Below, in pieces: positions 1 through 12,957 of a DNA stretch of 64,000 bases. The notes below the pieces were generated by a model, which saw only the letters and a list, made by a program, of their open reading frames with translations, had not been told where the DNA came from and made no database searches. Source of the DNA: Tolypeutes matacus (Eukaryota > Chordata > Mammalia > Cingulata > Chlamyphoridae); the NCBI GenBank assembly GCA_026826555.1, contig JAKSZT010000116.1, forward strand, positions 3,040,083 to 3,104,082, given 5' to 3'. Both the position numbers and the translations under genes were made by a program. Every line of letters starts with the position of its first letter. The first letter of the stretch is position 1.

Positions 1-2540
1 GCTTCTACTTCTATAATGCTTTCTAAGCTTTCTAACAAACTCAGAAAACTGCTCAGAATGTTTGCATTACAAGAAAATTTTCTCAAGAAATTTATCTTCC
101 TTATATGTGAGAGAGACTCAGAGTACATTTCAGCCTAAACTACCAGTGGTTGTATTTTGTCTTTCCTTACTCTGAACTAACAGCCAAATAACAGCACCAT
201 TTTTTACCCAAGTGGGTTTTTAAACTTATTCACCATTCACAGATTTATCCAGAATGTCAGTAAAAGTGGGATCCTCACCCCCAAATTCTGCTAAAAAGGA
301 AAAGAGCAAAGCAGATGAGAGCTTGGAGGGCCTATAGTTGGATTTTGGCATCAATTACTGAATCCACATGGAGGACAGGTCCAGGTCTTATGGCTTGTTT
401 AATTAGCTAACTATCAAACATCCTTTTATTTTGTAGGATAACATTTATTTGTGTTTTTATTATTTTCACATTCTTTTCTAATGTCAATGCTTTGTAATAA
501 AACTATTTTTTTTTCATTTCAATAAAGAAATTGATTCAATTTGGAATAATCTACTCAGTGTCTCAAAAAAAAAATTAGGTGAGTAAATCCAATACATTTT
601 AAAAAGGAAAACTACCCAAAATAAATGTATATGTGTTGCACAAATTTATTTGTCTGGGATCTATTCAGGTGCATTAAGAGTATAGTTCCAGCATTAAATA
701 TGAAGATCTATTAAAATATTTTTATTTAAAACTTTTATTGCATGAACAATATGTTTTAACAATGGAAGTAAATACTACTAAAAATATTTTCTCTGATGTT
801 TCCTCAGAGTAAGAGTGGGTAAAGATTACAAATAGATGAACTTGTTTTTAGTTTACCAAAGCAGCTGTGGTAGTTACAGCAGGTCACCCTTTGGGACTTT
901 AATCACAGGCCTTTTGGAAGAAGAGCTTGACACCCCATGTTGGATTTTGTGGATGCTAGGTCACCAGGCAGTGGGTGAAGCACACTGTTTTAGAAAGCTG
1001 CATCCATCTGCAATCAGGTCACAGAAGCCGGTCACCAGGCAAATGTTTCATTATCCTCTGGGGTAAACAGGAATTTCCTAGGAAGATATGAATTTATTTT
1101 TCTCAGAAGGCTGTTACTGAAATTATCCAAGAAAAGCAACTAGCACCCTGTTGTTTAAAAATTTGCCAAAACAGAGAGAAACTACTTGACTCAGAATAAG
1201 AAAACTTGAATTTTGGCACTGAGTTCTGGACCTGGTAGCTGTATCTCCAGGGTGAAGTCACTTTCCTCCTCCAAACTTTGCCACATCATCCATGAAGCAA
1301 GAATAATACGTTGAGTGTTTAAAATTCAGGGACAAAATTAGATGAAATGATGAGGCTAAGAATTCAACATTTCAAATTTCACCTGGAAAAAACTCATTTT
1401 TTGGATACTTAGGAAGTATGTATTTGTTCCTTCCCTATGCTAGACCTCTGAATTTATAACAGCCCAATTTATTGAGTTTAGTTAATTCACTGATGGATTA
1501 ATTTATTTTTTGATTTGGATATTTTGTCCTCTCAAAGCAAAGCTCATTTGAGCCCATTACACTTTGATTCCCTAAATATCAATGTAAGTTAGTGTTTTGG
1601 TTCTCATTGTGATATGAAAGCTGATATAAATATGTGTTTCTTCCAGCCCATTCCTACACTTCCAACTTTTTTTTAAGCTATGGTATACTTGGAAGCTCTC
1701 CATTTTTTAATAAAAATTTTGAGAACTTCAGGGCATTCTAAATGCTAATAGCTTGGGGCTAGATGCTTAGTATTTATGTCCACAGGGTACAAAGTCTTAC
1801 TCAGCTCATTAAATTTTGATTTAATTAATGTTGCCTTAACTTTATAGAGATGGTGCTCTTTGTTTTAAGTTGAAGTGTGCTGTTTAGGATTTATTTATCC
1901 CCTCCTTAGGTTATAGTGTCCAGTCCTCATTTTAACAATGCTCAGAAAATAAGAAAGGAAAGGTTTAGTTGTTTAGTTAAATTCCATAAAAAGAATACTT
2001 TAAAACACTACTACTTCTGATAACCACCACACTAGCACCAAATCAAATAAAACTTGTGTCCAATAAAAAGTGGCCAGGAAAAGAAAGAGTCTGGAAATCC
2101 AATTCTAGTGCTACTGAAACTCTGATGAGGGGTTCTAAAAAGTAACGTATGCTAATTACACTTTCTCTAAACCAGTAAGGAGTGAAAATCCAGCTCATAG
2201 TTTCATTTCCAGCTTATATCTTCAGGGAACATACATACAAATTATTTTATGAGTGAGCTATTATATATCTGAAGGACATCATTTGATTATAAACAAGCAG
2301 GGATTTACGAAATATCAATTTTCATTATACCTGCCTGTGGAACACCCACCCTACCAAGAACCTTATGCAACTAAATCAGCCATTAGTCATTTGGTATTTC
2401 AAGTCAATGTTTCTTAGAAAGGGCTAACAAGGATTTGCTTAAGGTTGTAAAAACAAATTTCTTTCCAGTTTATTCCTCTAGCCATTTAGCCAATTTCTGT
2501 CACCCTGTGCATGTGCACACATGTGCATGCATACATACAT
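1..2540. other. AT-rich sequence, no gene recognised
   Basis: I see no long reading frame, known repeat or RNA gene here. The longest frame, at 836-1,066, is 76 codons with no recognisable motif. Short A/T runs occur near 510 and 565. Confidence 0.5.
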
Positions 2541-2615
2541 ATACTCAGAGTTCTTCATTTGTCTTCCTCATCTGTAAAATGTAGATGACAATAACTACCT
2601 TATAATAGTATCTGC
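2541..2615 (+). repeat. MIR SINE core fragment
   Basis: The stretch containing tcctcatctgtaaaatg followed by ataactaccttataat matches the remembered 3' half of the MIR SINE. The sequence after it, to 2,677, is not MIR, yet it recurs together with the MIR part at 6,269-6,377. Confidence 0.6.
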
Positions 2616-2689
2616 ACAGTTTACAAGATCAGTACAAAATATGTGTTGCAGTCACTCTTCACATACAGGTGGACCTCCCTAGACAAAGT

Positions 2690-3300
2690 TGGGTTTATAT
2701 GTCATGACTGATGACACTGCATACCATGAAGGTATGAAAAATTTATTACTCACATAATGAGAATTTCTGGAGAGAGCAGGCAACCTCTAAAACAGGTCCA
2801 AAAATGGTTTGGGTAAGCAGGAAGGGGTAAGGGGCTTGGATTTTTATGATAGTCAGTGATGGGTTTTATGTTAGTTAGGGGGTGGAGTATTCCCTTGCAC
2901 AAGCCAGAGCTTGCAGGATTTTAACTTCCTCCTGGTGCCAAAGGAAGGAGTACCTGAGCTTTCTTAAACATTATTGGGTCAAAATAGTAAAGGGGAGTGG
3001 TGACGCTTGAAAGCAGTCAATAGTCAAACATCAAAAATAGAGTCAGACTCTACTATGGAATGTAAGAATTCAGCACAGTGCCAATAGTGTGTCCATTTGT
3101 TGTTATTATTGTTGTTGTTAATGTAATAATAGACCTATGCCTTTTTCTCCTGCTTCCTGGCTGGAATAATGAGACAAGAATTGTAGGAATAGATCTAAAA
3201 GGGAATCACTGTGAACAGGACAGAATTTGAGTGATTGTTTGTGTTTTCCAAATATTATACCACAGTAACAAATTATTTAGAGTACTACATTTAATATCAT
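2690..3300. other. Unrecognised stretch, possibly an old LTR
   Basis: 2,700-3,060 has the feel of an old antisense LTR: it includes a TTTATT (AATAAA on the minus strand) near 2,740 and moderately GC-rich text. I cannot match it to a family or find target duplications, so I make no firm call. Confidence 0.25.
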
Positions 3301-3309
3301 AGAAACAAA

Positions 3310-3530
3310 GTGCAGTGGGCTTGGATTCACAACACTTGGGCTTAAATCTTAGCACTACTGAACAGCTATATCATTCTTAACAAGTGGCTTCCATACTCTG
3401 AAACATCTTCTTAATGCAAATAATATCACCTATTGTACTGGATTGTTGCAAGATGATACATGTGGCAGTGTGTTGCAAATTGTCCAATACCTAATAGATG
3501 CTCAGTGAACAACTGCTGAATATGCTTCTG
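3310..3530 (+). repeat. MIR SINE
   Basis: The order of blocks follows the MIR consensus as I remember it: a gggcttggattc-like head, an acaagtggcttcc-like middle, the core with ggattgttgcaagatgat, and an end resembling aatagatgctcagtgaac. It is well diverged, as expected for an ancient element. Confidence 0.65.
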
Positions 3531-3635
3531 AATATAATCCGCCAGTTCATCTAATTACTTTGGGGATAATTTCCTTTATTTTCAATATAATGATAAGGAC
3601 AATTACATTTATTTTACATGATTTTGACAAGAATC

Positions 3636-4445
3636 AAAAATCAACATTTCTCCAAAGAAGATATACAAATGGCCAAAAACCACATGAAAAGATCCTCAAT
3701 AACATTAGCCATTAGGGAAAAATCAAAGCCACAATGAGATACAATCACCAGAAGGTCTACTAATTAATAAAAAAACAAAGAGATAATTACAAGTGCTGGA
3801 GAAGAGAACAAAATAGGAATACTCATTCATTGTTGTTGGGAATGTAAAATGGTGTGGCCACTGTGGAAGACAATTTCACAGTTCCTCAGAAAGTTAAGTG
3901 TAGAATTACCATATGACCCAGCTACCCCACTTCTAGGTGGATACCCCAAAGAATTGAAACCAGTGAGTCAAACAGATATTTGTACATCGATGTTCATAGC
4001 AGTATTATTCACAATTGCCAGAAGATGTGAGCAACTCAAGTGTCCACCAACAAATGAATGGATAAACAAAATTTGGAATATACAAATGAGGTAATATTTT
4101 TCAGCCATAAAAAGCAGTGAAGTTCTGATACATGCAACAACATGAATGAACCTTGAAGACATTATTTTGAGTGAAATAATCCAGACAAAAAAGGGCGTAT
4201 GCTGTGTGATCTCAATGAAATGAAATAATTAGAAAAAGCAAACTCATAGAGTCATAAACTAGACTACAAGTTAGCAGAGGTCAGAGTGTGGGTCAGGAAT
4301 TGGGAGTTAATATTTAAATTGTCATAGTTTCCATTTCAGTGGTGAATGGTGGTGATAGTAGCACAACACTGAACATAATTAACAGCAGTGAATTATGTAT
4401 TAAATGTGATTAAAAGAGGAAATTTTATGCAAATATCTATTTGAG
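3636..4445 (+). mobile_element. L1 3' fragment, sense
   Basis: This is the 3' end of an old L1, truncated at its 5' end. The DNA begins with the L1 text tcaacatttctccaaagaag, runs through the ORF2 C-terminus and continues into a 3'UTR with blocks such as gtggtgatagtagcacaac. It is the only sizeable sense-strand L1 piece in the first 8 kb. Confidence 0.85.
3849..4094 (+). pseudogene. L1 ORF2 C-terminal relic
   Basis: This 81-codon open stretch is the C-terminal part of L1 ORF2p. It shows the family's order of short motifs: VELPYDPATPLLG, then MFIAVLFTIA, then the NEWINKIW block. In intact L1 this region lies beyond the reverse transcriptase domain. The frame breaks at both ends, so it is a relic of a truncated insertion and not a gene. 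It is useful only for orienting the element. Confidence 0.8.
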
Positions 4446-4449
4446 TTCC

Positions 4450-6150
4450 TGCTAGAAAAGTGCTTTTGAAAAAGGAAGGAGAATGGCAGACAAGGCTGAA
4501 AAACATCTATCGCACTGCTTAGACTCATTTCAAGATGTCAAGACTGTTAGTCAAACCTCTGAGTAGAGTCAAAACATCCATAGCCTCTTTCCTTATTTTC
4601 TATCCCCTTTTATTCATGCCTCCCCAAAACTAAACTTCACTACAGAGATAGATATTCATTGATTGCTTTCTGGAACAATTACTCTAATCTTTATCATAAG
4701 ATAGTTGATAAAGGCAGAAGCAACTCATCCACTGTGCTTTATTATCTACTAATACCTGTGCCCTCCTCCTCAACCACTGTGGTAGCCAATATTATGGAGG
4801 GTTGTGTTGCATAGTGGGAAGATGCCACATCCTCATGGTTGTCCCATCAAGGTCAGGAGAACCATGCTGTGAGCTGTCACACCTCCCCTCTGCCTCATTA
4901 TGCCAACTGGGAGATTTAGCCAGGCCCTCTGGAAGTCTTATACTTACTTAGTCAATGGCAATTTTATGCACTTAAGGAAAGTAACAATTTGGAATATACA
5001 CAGCTTTCTTCAATTGTAGGAGGAAGACATTTATTGTAATCATTTTCCCTCAGTATTTGGAAAACCTATAAGGTAGCACCTATAATGTGGGAACTTAGTA
5101 CTGAAACCCTCATCATCACACAACGTCCTTGACCTTAACTCATCAAGTTACATATTTATTCAAGGACGAGCTATATTATGGTATTTGTATTAGTGGATAT
5201 TTTTTCTCATTTTATAAAATTTTATTAAATCTGGAATATGCTGAAAATGAGTCAAATTTTGGGTATTTTCTGCTTCTCTGAATGGAGAAATTTCTTGGAG
5301 GGATAAACCAATGCTTTTCTTTATTTTCATCCCAAAACACAAGTATGGTTTTGGTGCTTAGTTATAACAAGAAATATTGTTATCAGACTAATTGACTGAC
5401 TGATTCCATAGCTTTTACTTTTCCTAGAAGTTAAATAGTGTTCATATTTCAACAAGGGCTTGTTCCTCTGTGGATCATACATTTAAAATCACAATTTACA
5501 ACAGCAGAGCCTACCTACCAAAATGGCATCAAATTAATAGCAACTTTTGTTAAAATATTTCGGAAACATTTGCAAAATGCAACTGATACTGACATATAGT
5601 AGAAATGGTTTCAACAAGGCAGGAAAAGGCATATTGACTGACAGGAGTATGCTCTGTTACCTTGACAAACAAGCAAGAATTGAGCCCCAATCTGTTAAAG
5701 TCTCAAGGCTCACAAACCTGCCAGATTGCCATCTTTGTGCTGAATGCAAAATAATCACAGTAGCTAGAAATGATAAATTGTAGTTAGCTGGGGTGGGAAG
5801 AAACATTTAATTACTCTCTGCTTTTCACTCCACAGCTTCTAACCATGAAATCTGTATTCCCACTAGGATAGATTATTTTCCATTCTCAACTTCTGGAAGT
5901 AAGAATGTTTCATTCCACTACCCCTGCATTTTCTAACCCATGGCTTCCCTTCATAATACACATTTATGCTTTGCTTGTTAATAATATTCACAAAATGGAT
6001 TTCAGTGACTCACAATTGTCTACAAAGTATCAGTTTTCAGCACTAAAATTTCTTAGGCCCTTCCAATCTGGCTTCTCCATCATCACTGTTTTTCCATCTG
6101 TTATATCAATGCTTTATTGAATTTTTACAGTGCGCTGGGTCTTGTGCTAT
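4450..6150. other. Sequence with no recognised gene
   Basis: The open frames at 5,547-5,783 and 5,905-6,120 are under 80 codons and have no recognisable domain. No tandem or dispersed repeat stands out. Confidence 0.45.
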
Positions 6151-6268
6151 GCATCTTTATTAGTCAGCCAAAGGGGTGCTGATGCAAAGTGCCAGAAATC
6201 TGTTGGCTTTTATAAAGGAAATTTATTTGGGGTAAAAACTTACAGTTACAATGCCCTAGAGAGTCCAA

Positions 6269-6377
6269 CTCATCTGTAAAATGTAGATGATAAGAACTAC
6301 CTTATAATATCTGCATGGTTGCCAAGATCGGTGATAATATATGTGCTATAGTCACTCATCACATACAGGTGGACCTC
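6269..6377 (+). repeat. Copied segment inside an LTR
   Basis: This block is about 85% identical by eye to 2,567-2,677, including a MIR-core part and a non-MIR part ending in acatacaggtggacctc. The sister LTR at 12,958 lacks it. Confidence 0.7.
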
Positions 6378-6710
6378 AAAATCTCTTGCCATGGGCTCAG
6401 CCTTCCCTTTCCTCTTAAGGTCCATAGGTCCAACTTCTTCTGATCTCAGCTGTAGGCTGGAGGGCTCATTTTTTTCTGAGCTCAGCAATATTGATCTCTT
6501 CACAAGGTCAGCTGTAGACTATCTGGCTAATGGCTCATCTCTCTTCCTGGAGCTGCAGGAACAAAGTTCATTCCTCTTCTGTGTCTGTGGAGCTCTCACT
6601 CTATTCCTCTGTGTATTTCTTCTTCTATCTATTTGATTGAGCTTCTGTTTATATAGCCCATCAAGGGTGTGGTGAACCCTTGTGGTGAACTTCTTTAAAT
6701 GACCAAATGC

Positions 6711-6740
6711 GCGCACACACACACATGCACACACACACAC
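6711..6740. repeat. (CA)n microsatellite
   Basis: Alternating CA with a few interruptions, inside the 6.2-kb LTR. Confidence 0.85.
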
Positions 6741-7030
6741 TGAGTCACCCTAATGAGGTGCTTGAATCAAAGCCCCAATCTTGGTTTAATCAAGTAAATA
6801 TAAAGCCTTTGAATTTAAATCAAAGGGTATCATACCCAGAGGAACAGACCAATTTATAAACATAATCAATATCTCCTTTTGGAATTCATAAACAGTATCA
6901 AACTACCACAGCATCTTACATACCAATCCACTGGGATTTTTCTAGAGATAAAAAGGGCATTAAACACATCAAGCAAAATGTAAATTCAAGTCTTCAAGGT
7001 ATTATTCCTGGAAAAGTAGACAAAAAAAAA

Positions 7031-7117
7031 TTTTTTTTAAGAGGTACCTGGGCTTGAACCCAGAACCTCATACATGTGCAGCAGGCACTCAACCTTTGAG
7101 CTCCACCCGCTCCCCTA
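7031..7117 (-). mobile_element. DAS-type tRNA-derived SINE, antisense
   Basis: Read on the minus strand it begins aggggagcgggtggagctc, carries an A-box-like TGGAGCTCAAAGG and a B-box-like GGTTCAAGCCC, and ends in an A-rich tail that appears here as T-rich 7,031-7,038. Only the tRNA-like head is present. The text resembles the tRNA-Ala-derived SINEs of xenarthrans. Confidence 0.75.
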
Positions 7118-7774
7118 GGTTCATTTTTAATTCTTTCATTTAATTTGTTGGATCAAAGAATTGTGATTTAACCATGGATTTTTGAATAGTTGTTTTTCCT
7201 AGTAAATATGCCATTATAAAAAAGACAGAGGAATAAATCTTACATGAAAATATTATAAAAATTTTTTCAAATAACCAGAGTTTCAGTTTGTTTTCTTCTT
7301 TCCGAAGGTTTATCTCTCTGTCATCACTTTCATCTCACATTTTCTTTCCCTTCCTCTAAATACACACATGCACGTGCACACACACACATTTCATTTCTCC
7401 TAATTGGTCATTTAAAGAAGTTCATCACTGCCATTTCACATTCAATATATCACAAATCAAACATATGCTTATTCCTGGAAAACCTTAATCTCTTTCTATT
7501 TCTCTATCACCACTGATTCCCATTCTACTTGGTACAGCTGGTAGCTAGGTCATACCACAGCCTTCTTCTGGGAATAAGGTATACTTCTAAAGAACATTAT
7601 TTCTTTCTGGAATCCCATCATGGAATTATATGGAACACAGTTCTTCAGTCCAGATTGTTACTTCTTCACCCATGCACGTGTCCCTACTATCCTTTCAGAG
7701 ACCAACCTATTACTTATAATTATTCCCAGGATTAAGTGATTTTGTGTGTGCACAAGCTATACACTAATTCTTTT

Positions 7775-8535
7775 CTCTTCCAGTAATAAACTTTACTTTT
7801 AGAACAGTTTTAAGTTTATAGAAAAGTTGCACACATATTACAGAATTCCCAAATACTCCCCTCACACACACACACACACAGTTTCCCTTATTTTTACCAT
7901 CTTGCATTACTCTGGTACATTTGTTGAAATTGATGAAGCAATATTGATACATTTTTAGTAACTGAAGTCCATAGTTTAAATTAGGGTTCACTGTGTGTTG
8001 TGCAGTTCTGTGGGTTTTGACAAATGAGTAATGTCATATATCCACCATCATAGTTGCACACCGTATACTTTCAGTGCCCTAAAATGCCCTGATTCCACCT
8101 ATACATCACTCTCCCCCATACCTACCAAACAAATGGCAATCACTGATCATTTCACCTTCTCTATATTTTTACCTTTCCACAATATCATATAGTTGGAATG
8201 ATACAGTATGTAGACTGGATTATTTAACTTAGCAATATGCACTGAAGTTTCCTCTATGTTTATTTTCCATGACATAATGGTTTGTTTCTTTTTATCACTG
8301 AATAATATTCCATTTTATGGATATGTCACAGTTTGTATATACACTCACCTATGGAGGGGCATCTTGGTTATTTCCAATTTCTGGTAATTATGAACAAAAT
8401 AGCTATAAACATTTATGTGCAAGTATGCTTGCATAAACTTTCAACTTATTTGGATAAATACCTAGGAACTTAATTACTGGATTGTGTGGTAAGCCTATGT
8501 TTAACTTTGTTTCAAAGCTTTATCATGTAATTAAT
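7775..8535 (-). mobile_element. L1M 3' end, antisense
   Basis: The text from tagaacagttttaagtttat onward is the familiar reversed 3'UTR of old mammalian L1 (L1MC/MD/ME type). It passes into the reversed ORF2 C-terminus near 8,225 (ttatcactgaataatattcc). A (CA)n run at 7,862-7,879 lies within the 3'UTR. Confidence 0.85.
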
Positions 8536-8944
8536 CTTTTTCTTCTTTCCTATGTATGTTCATATATCCCTATTTTCTCTCATACTATTATTACTCTATC
8601 ACCCATGAAAGTATATTGGCTTTCCATCTTTAACAGTGAATCCATAAGTTTCTCTGGAAACCTGGAATTAGAAGGGACATCAAGAATTTCAGGTAGGTAT
8701 CAACAATGATGGCTGGCAGCAGTAGGTGGGGACATATTAGTGATATTCAACATGGTTGCCCCACTTTTTCTCAACCCATGGGAAAATGTTGGCATTCTGA
8801 AGGGTAAGAGAGACATAAGTGAGGGGAATCAGTTATTTTCTACTCCTTTCAGGATCTTTGCTACAGATAAAAACAAAATAGCCCCAACTTAGAAATCTCA
8901 AGTCTTTAAAGGTGAGTGCCTTTTCCTGACTAAAAATACATGGG

Positions 8945-9322
8945 AAATTATATATGAATTTTACTTTGTTACATTGGGGAAGATATATTCCAAAGTAAGG
9001 CCCATTGACAGGGTGCTGAATTTCTGAGATTGTCTGCCATGCCTGTACTGTTTAGATGTCTCTAGAGCCCAAGGGCACTGTTTACTGTGGCAGTCAATGA
9101 GATCCTGCCGAGACAGGCATCAACATAACCTCTGGAATGACCTCCTAGCTCACTTTGAAATCTCTTAGCCATAAAAACTCATTTGTATTTAATATTTACC
9201 CCTTTTGGTCAAGGTCTTTTTCCAAATGCATTGCTACTTGACACTTGGTAATAATCCCTCAGTGAAAGGGAGGCTTATCCCTGGGAGTCATGTCCCAGGC
9301 CGAGAGGAAGGTAGTGCATTGC
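8945..9322 (-). mobile_element. L1-B 3'UTR, inverted 5' half of an insertion
   Basis: This segment reads in the same direction as the minus-strand lineage-B 3'UTR at 38,200-38,600, sharing blocks such as tctcttagccat and gggagtcatgtcccaggc. It is joined head to head with the sense segment that follows, the structure expected from a twin-primed L1 insertion. Confidence 0.7.
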
Positions 9323-10095
9323 TCCTTTTATTTGAACCTATAACCAGTACTATACTTATTAAATATATGTCCCAGAGACCTTAATCTTTGGTCTGTTCAT
9401 ATGCCAGTTGAGCCCTGAATCTCAACAGAGTTGCAACACCTACTCTCCAGTCCATTGGACTTGCCCAGGACAACTAAGAAAAGGATGATATGGACAACGC
9501 CCATTCCAAAATCAGAGAGCATCTACAACTGAAAGCAAAACAATTCCATCCATTTACCCCATGGGATCAAGACTCCTCTCAATCAGAAATAAAGTGGTCA
9601 TCACCATTCCCAAATCCTCAAGATTGAGAAATGAACAAACACAAGTGGGTAATGCAATTATGGACTAAAAGAGACTTATTATAACAATGGAAGAACTTGT
9701 ATCATTGATATCAATGCAGTGGCCACCAGAGGTTCTGAGGGGAGGGAGAGGGAAGAGTAGGGGCATATTTTGGACAATGGAATTATCCTGCATGACATTG
9801 CAATGACAGATACAGGCCACTGTACCTTTTGTCAAAACCTATAAAATTATGCAGTGCAAATTATAAAGCATAATGTCAACTATATTCCATGGTTACTAGC
9901 AGTACTTCAATATGTGTTCATCAACTGTAACAAATGTACCACACTAATGAAAGATGTTGTAAATGGGAGGAAGTGTGAAAGGGGGGGGTGGGGAATATGG
10001 GAATCCCCTCTACCATTTGTACTTTTTTTTAATTTTCCCCTATATTGTTGATATAACATTTATGTAATCTAAAGCTTCTTTAAAAATTGAAATAT
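9323..10095 (+). mobile_element. L1-B 3'UTR, sense 3' half of the same insertion
   Basis: This matches the plus-strand copy at 42,975-43,690 in order, including gacattgcaatgaca and a final taacatttatgtaatcta, and ends in an A-rich tail. Confidence 0.75.
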
Positions 10096-11850
10096 ATCTT
10101 TTTAAAAGCATGGGTATCTTGAGCTTAATACAGCTTTTGTCTTGTTTAAAAATAATTTTTATGATAATTATCCAAGTATCTACCTGGGTAGCCTAATTGC
10201 TAATACAATAATTTTTATGTCAATGAGGCTGTAAGCTCAACAGACTTTGTATTCTTGTCAGACATGTAGGGCAATTGTTATGCACATCAGAGCCTTCCTC
10301 TTTTAAAATGGACTGGTCATTTTTTAGTCTTCTCTTCTTTAGGGAAACAACTTCACTTTTTACCATTCCTCATATGATCCCTCTTCTCTACTCTTATTTT
10401 AAATCATTCTCTTAATCATACCATCTACTTTCTTTTTGTTTTTGCTAATATAGAGATGAAATGTGGACATATGTGCTGACCATTGTAGCTTCATTTGAAC
10501 TCTTTACATTCCATTGTGTATGTTCATGAATACAAATGATGAGGAAAAAATCCTATCTGTGAGACTTTGTTGTTGCTGCTGTTCAGTTCAGTAATTCTCT
10601 GACTTCTTTCCTGAAGCTTCCAACAGTAAACCAATCCATATCAGTACTGACTCAGTCATGTAGACACCATCTATTATCTCATCTTAAGTGTAAGAATTAT
10701 TTGTCAAAAGTATAGATATCATCACCTATATCATAAAAATAAACTAAAATTTTTTTGCAGACAAAAAAGAAAATTTACATTTTCTTTCCTCATGAGAAAG
10801 GTATTTTTTGCCTTCAGAGAATGGAAATTTCATAACAAATGTAGCAAAATTAACCATTGAGCAGAATAGGTTGTCAAAACATTGCAGGATATTCAGCTGA
10901 GTGTGAGAGTATAATTGGCCTGATGAAGAAGAAAGAGGAGTTGTATTACCTAAATTTCCAATTTTCAGATTTGTCCTGGTTAAACAGTTTGTGGGATCAG
11001 GGAGTCAGGGCTAAAAAATGTGAAATGACTCTTTATTATTTTTGGAACGATGGCAATTTTCACTTATGCCACCGTATTCAGCAATAATCTTCAGGCCTTC
11101 AGATACTTTTGGATACATATAGAAATTGATGGCAAGGAAAAAAGCATAATATATAGAAGAAATCACATACTGTTTCAGTCATCCATTCTAAGTATACTTA
11201 CAGAGTAACTTCTAGGAATAGGATTCATTTCCTCTGTAAAACCAGGAGAGATTGCAGGCATGCTTAGCCCCCTTTGCAATTTTCATATATATATGTACTT
11301 AGGTTGTGTATGATTTTGAATGACGTTTTCCATCTCTTTGGGCTTTGTCATGTGTCCTCCTTTGTGACATGCTAAGCAGGATGGATTAAAAGGCATTCAT
11401 GTTTGTGCTGCTCATTTCTGTCATGGGCTTAAGGAGTCAATCTTGACACCAAAATTCTGGTAGAAGTTAATGATCAAATAATTTAAACTGATCTTCAAAT
11501 TGGATACGATGTCTGAATAGAAATCTACTTCATACCTGCAGGTTTTTTTACTTTGTGTTTACATCTACAAGCTAAGCTTTCTCACTCACATTACAACATT
11601 CTCAAATGGGGTTATTTATATGGGTAACTTTTATCTCTTTTAGGTGAATCATTAGCTCTTAAGATTTGGATGCAGGAAAAAGAAGTTAATGACAGAGATA
11701 CTTGTATACCAACTTTCACCTTAGAGATTATCATTTCCAAAGACTCACAAGTGAAAATACCATAAACTTAAATGACTTAATTAAACCAGTGATTAAAAAA
11801 ACAACATATCTGTGAAGGCCTTAGTTACAATAGCAGGAAAATTATATGGT
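10096..11850. other. Sequence with no recognised gene
   Basis: No repeat family or convincing reading frame was recognised. The frame at 10,857-11,087 is 76 codons without a known motif. Confidence 0.45.
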
Positions 11851-11854
11851 TTCA

Positions 11855-12010
11855 GCAAGGTGGTCTAGAAAGAAAATAGGCTTTGGAACCAAAATAATTT
11901 GACTCAAAATATGATTCCTCCATTTAATGGGACTTTGCTATGGCTTACACTTTCTGCAACTTAATTTCCTCATATATAAAATGGTGATAATGTTACACAC
12001 TTTGAAGGAG
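11855..12010 (+). repeat. MIR SINE, diverged
   Basis: Blocks agaaaataggctttggaacc, then aacttaatttcctcatatat, then aaatggtgataatgtt follow MIR order. Confidence 0.5.
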
Positions 12011-12014
12011 AACT

Positions 12015-12950
12015 AGGAGGCTTTCTAAATCATCCAACATGGTGCTTGCTTCTTTTCTCCCCACCTCCACTTAATATGAAAAAGACAGAGAACTGTGTGG
12101 GGTCAATAGCCATTACAATAATAGATGCTGCCATTCAGCACTGAGTTATGAAAATCATAAACTGAATTCTTTCCCTGTTGAGTCTCAAACTTTATGGAGT
12201 AATATTTATTTTACTATTTCTGAGAAAACAATTAAAAATAACTATTTAAAATGAATGAAGGAATGAAGGTCTCCATAGATATTTAGTGAAATTTTACATG
12301 GCCAAATGTCATTCATATCTTGTTTATCTTTTGAAAAAAATAATGCATCTGCTTGCAAAGCAAAAGATACTCTGACTTATCAAAAATATTTGGCTGCCTT
12401 TTGCATGATTTTTTTTTTGCTATGGCAAGAGATATTCTAAGAGTTTCAAGAAAACATTACATGGGAACATGAATACAAGAAAGAAAACCAGTTCTTATGG
12501 AAATTGATTCTCCCAGAATGAGGGGTTGAATGAGCTCTCTCCTTAGCAACTTCTCCCTATTTTCCCATTTTTGACCTGAAGAAGACATATATCTTCATGC
12601 AATCACAAGGATCATTAAGAAGCCTTTATGGTAATTTTTTAATCTCTGAAATTCTATTGTATTTTGAGTAATACCTAGATTGTGACACATTGTTTTATTA
12701 CCTGAGTCATTATGAATACATTATTTACAATGGAGATGGCTATTGGCTCCAAAGTCTTTGCATTATATTCTAGGAGAAATTGTTATCTGAACTCCTGCCA
12801 GATCACTCCTGTGATCTGAACATTCACTTTGGTGAATATTGAGGTAACAGTTAATGATCAGAGTAGTGTGCAAACAAAAGTTAGAATCTTGTGTGGTGGC
12901 TAGTATGGGTCACAAGAGGTCAAGGAAAAGTTATACAAAATAATCCAAGT
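12015..12950. other. Sequence with no recognised gene
   Basis: Nothing recognisable on either strand. Confidence 0.45.
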
Positions 12951-12957
12951 AAGTATC

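Larger units (their letters stand above)
6156..6910 (-). mobile_element. Solo LTR, MaLR-like, with 107-bp insert
   Basis: This solo LTR of an endogenous retrovirus-like element lies on the minus strand. Read on that strand it begins with TG and ends in CTAATAAA-like text after a GGCTGA block. It is flanked by a perfect 5-bp duplication, gcatc, at 6,151-6,155 and 6,911-6,915. Five bases is the duplication size expected for ERVL/MaLR insertions. A TATA-like box (6,648-6,655) and an AATAAA signal (6,222-6,227) sit in LTR-like positions. It is 107 bp longer than its relative at 12,958-13,605, and the excess is the copied segment at 6,269-6,377. There is no internal retroviral region. Confidence 0.8.
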
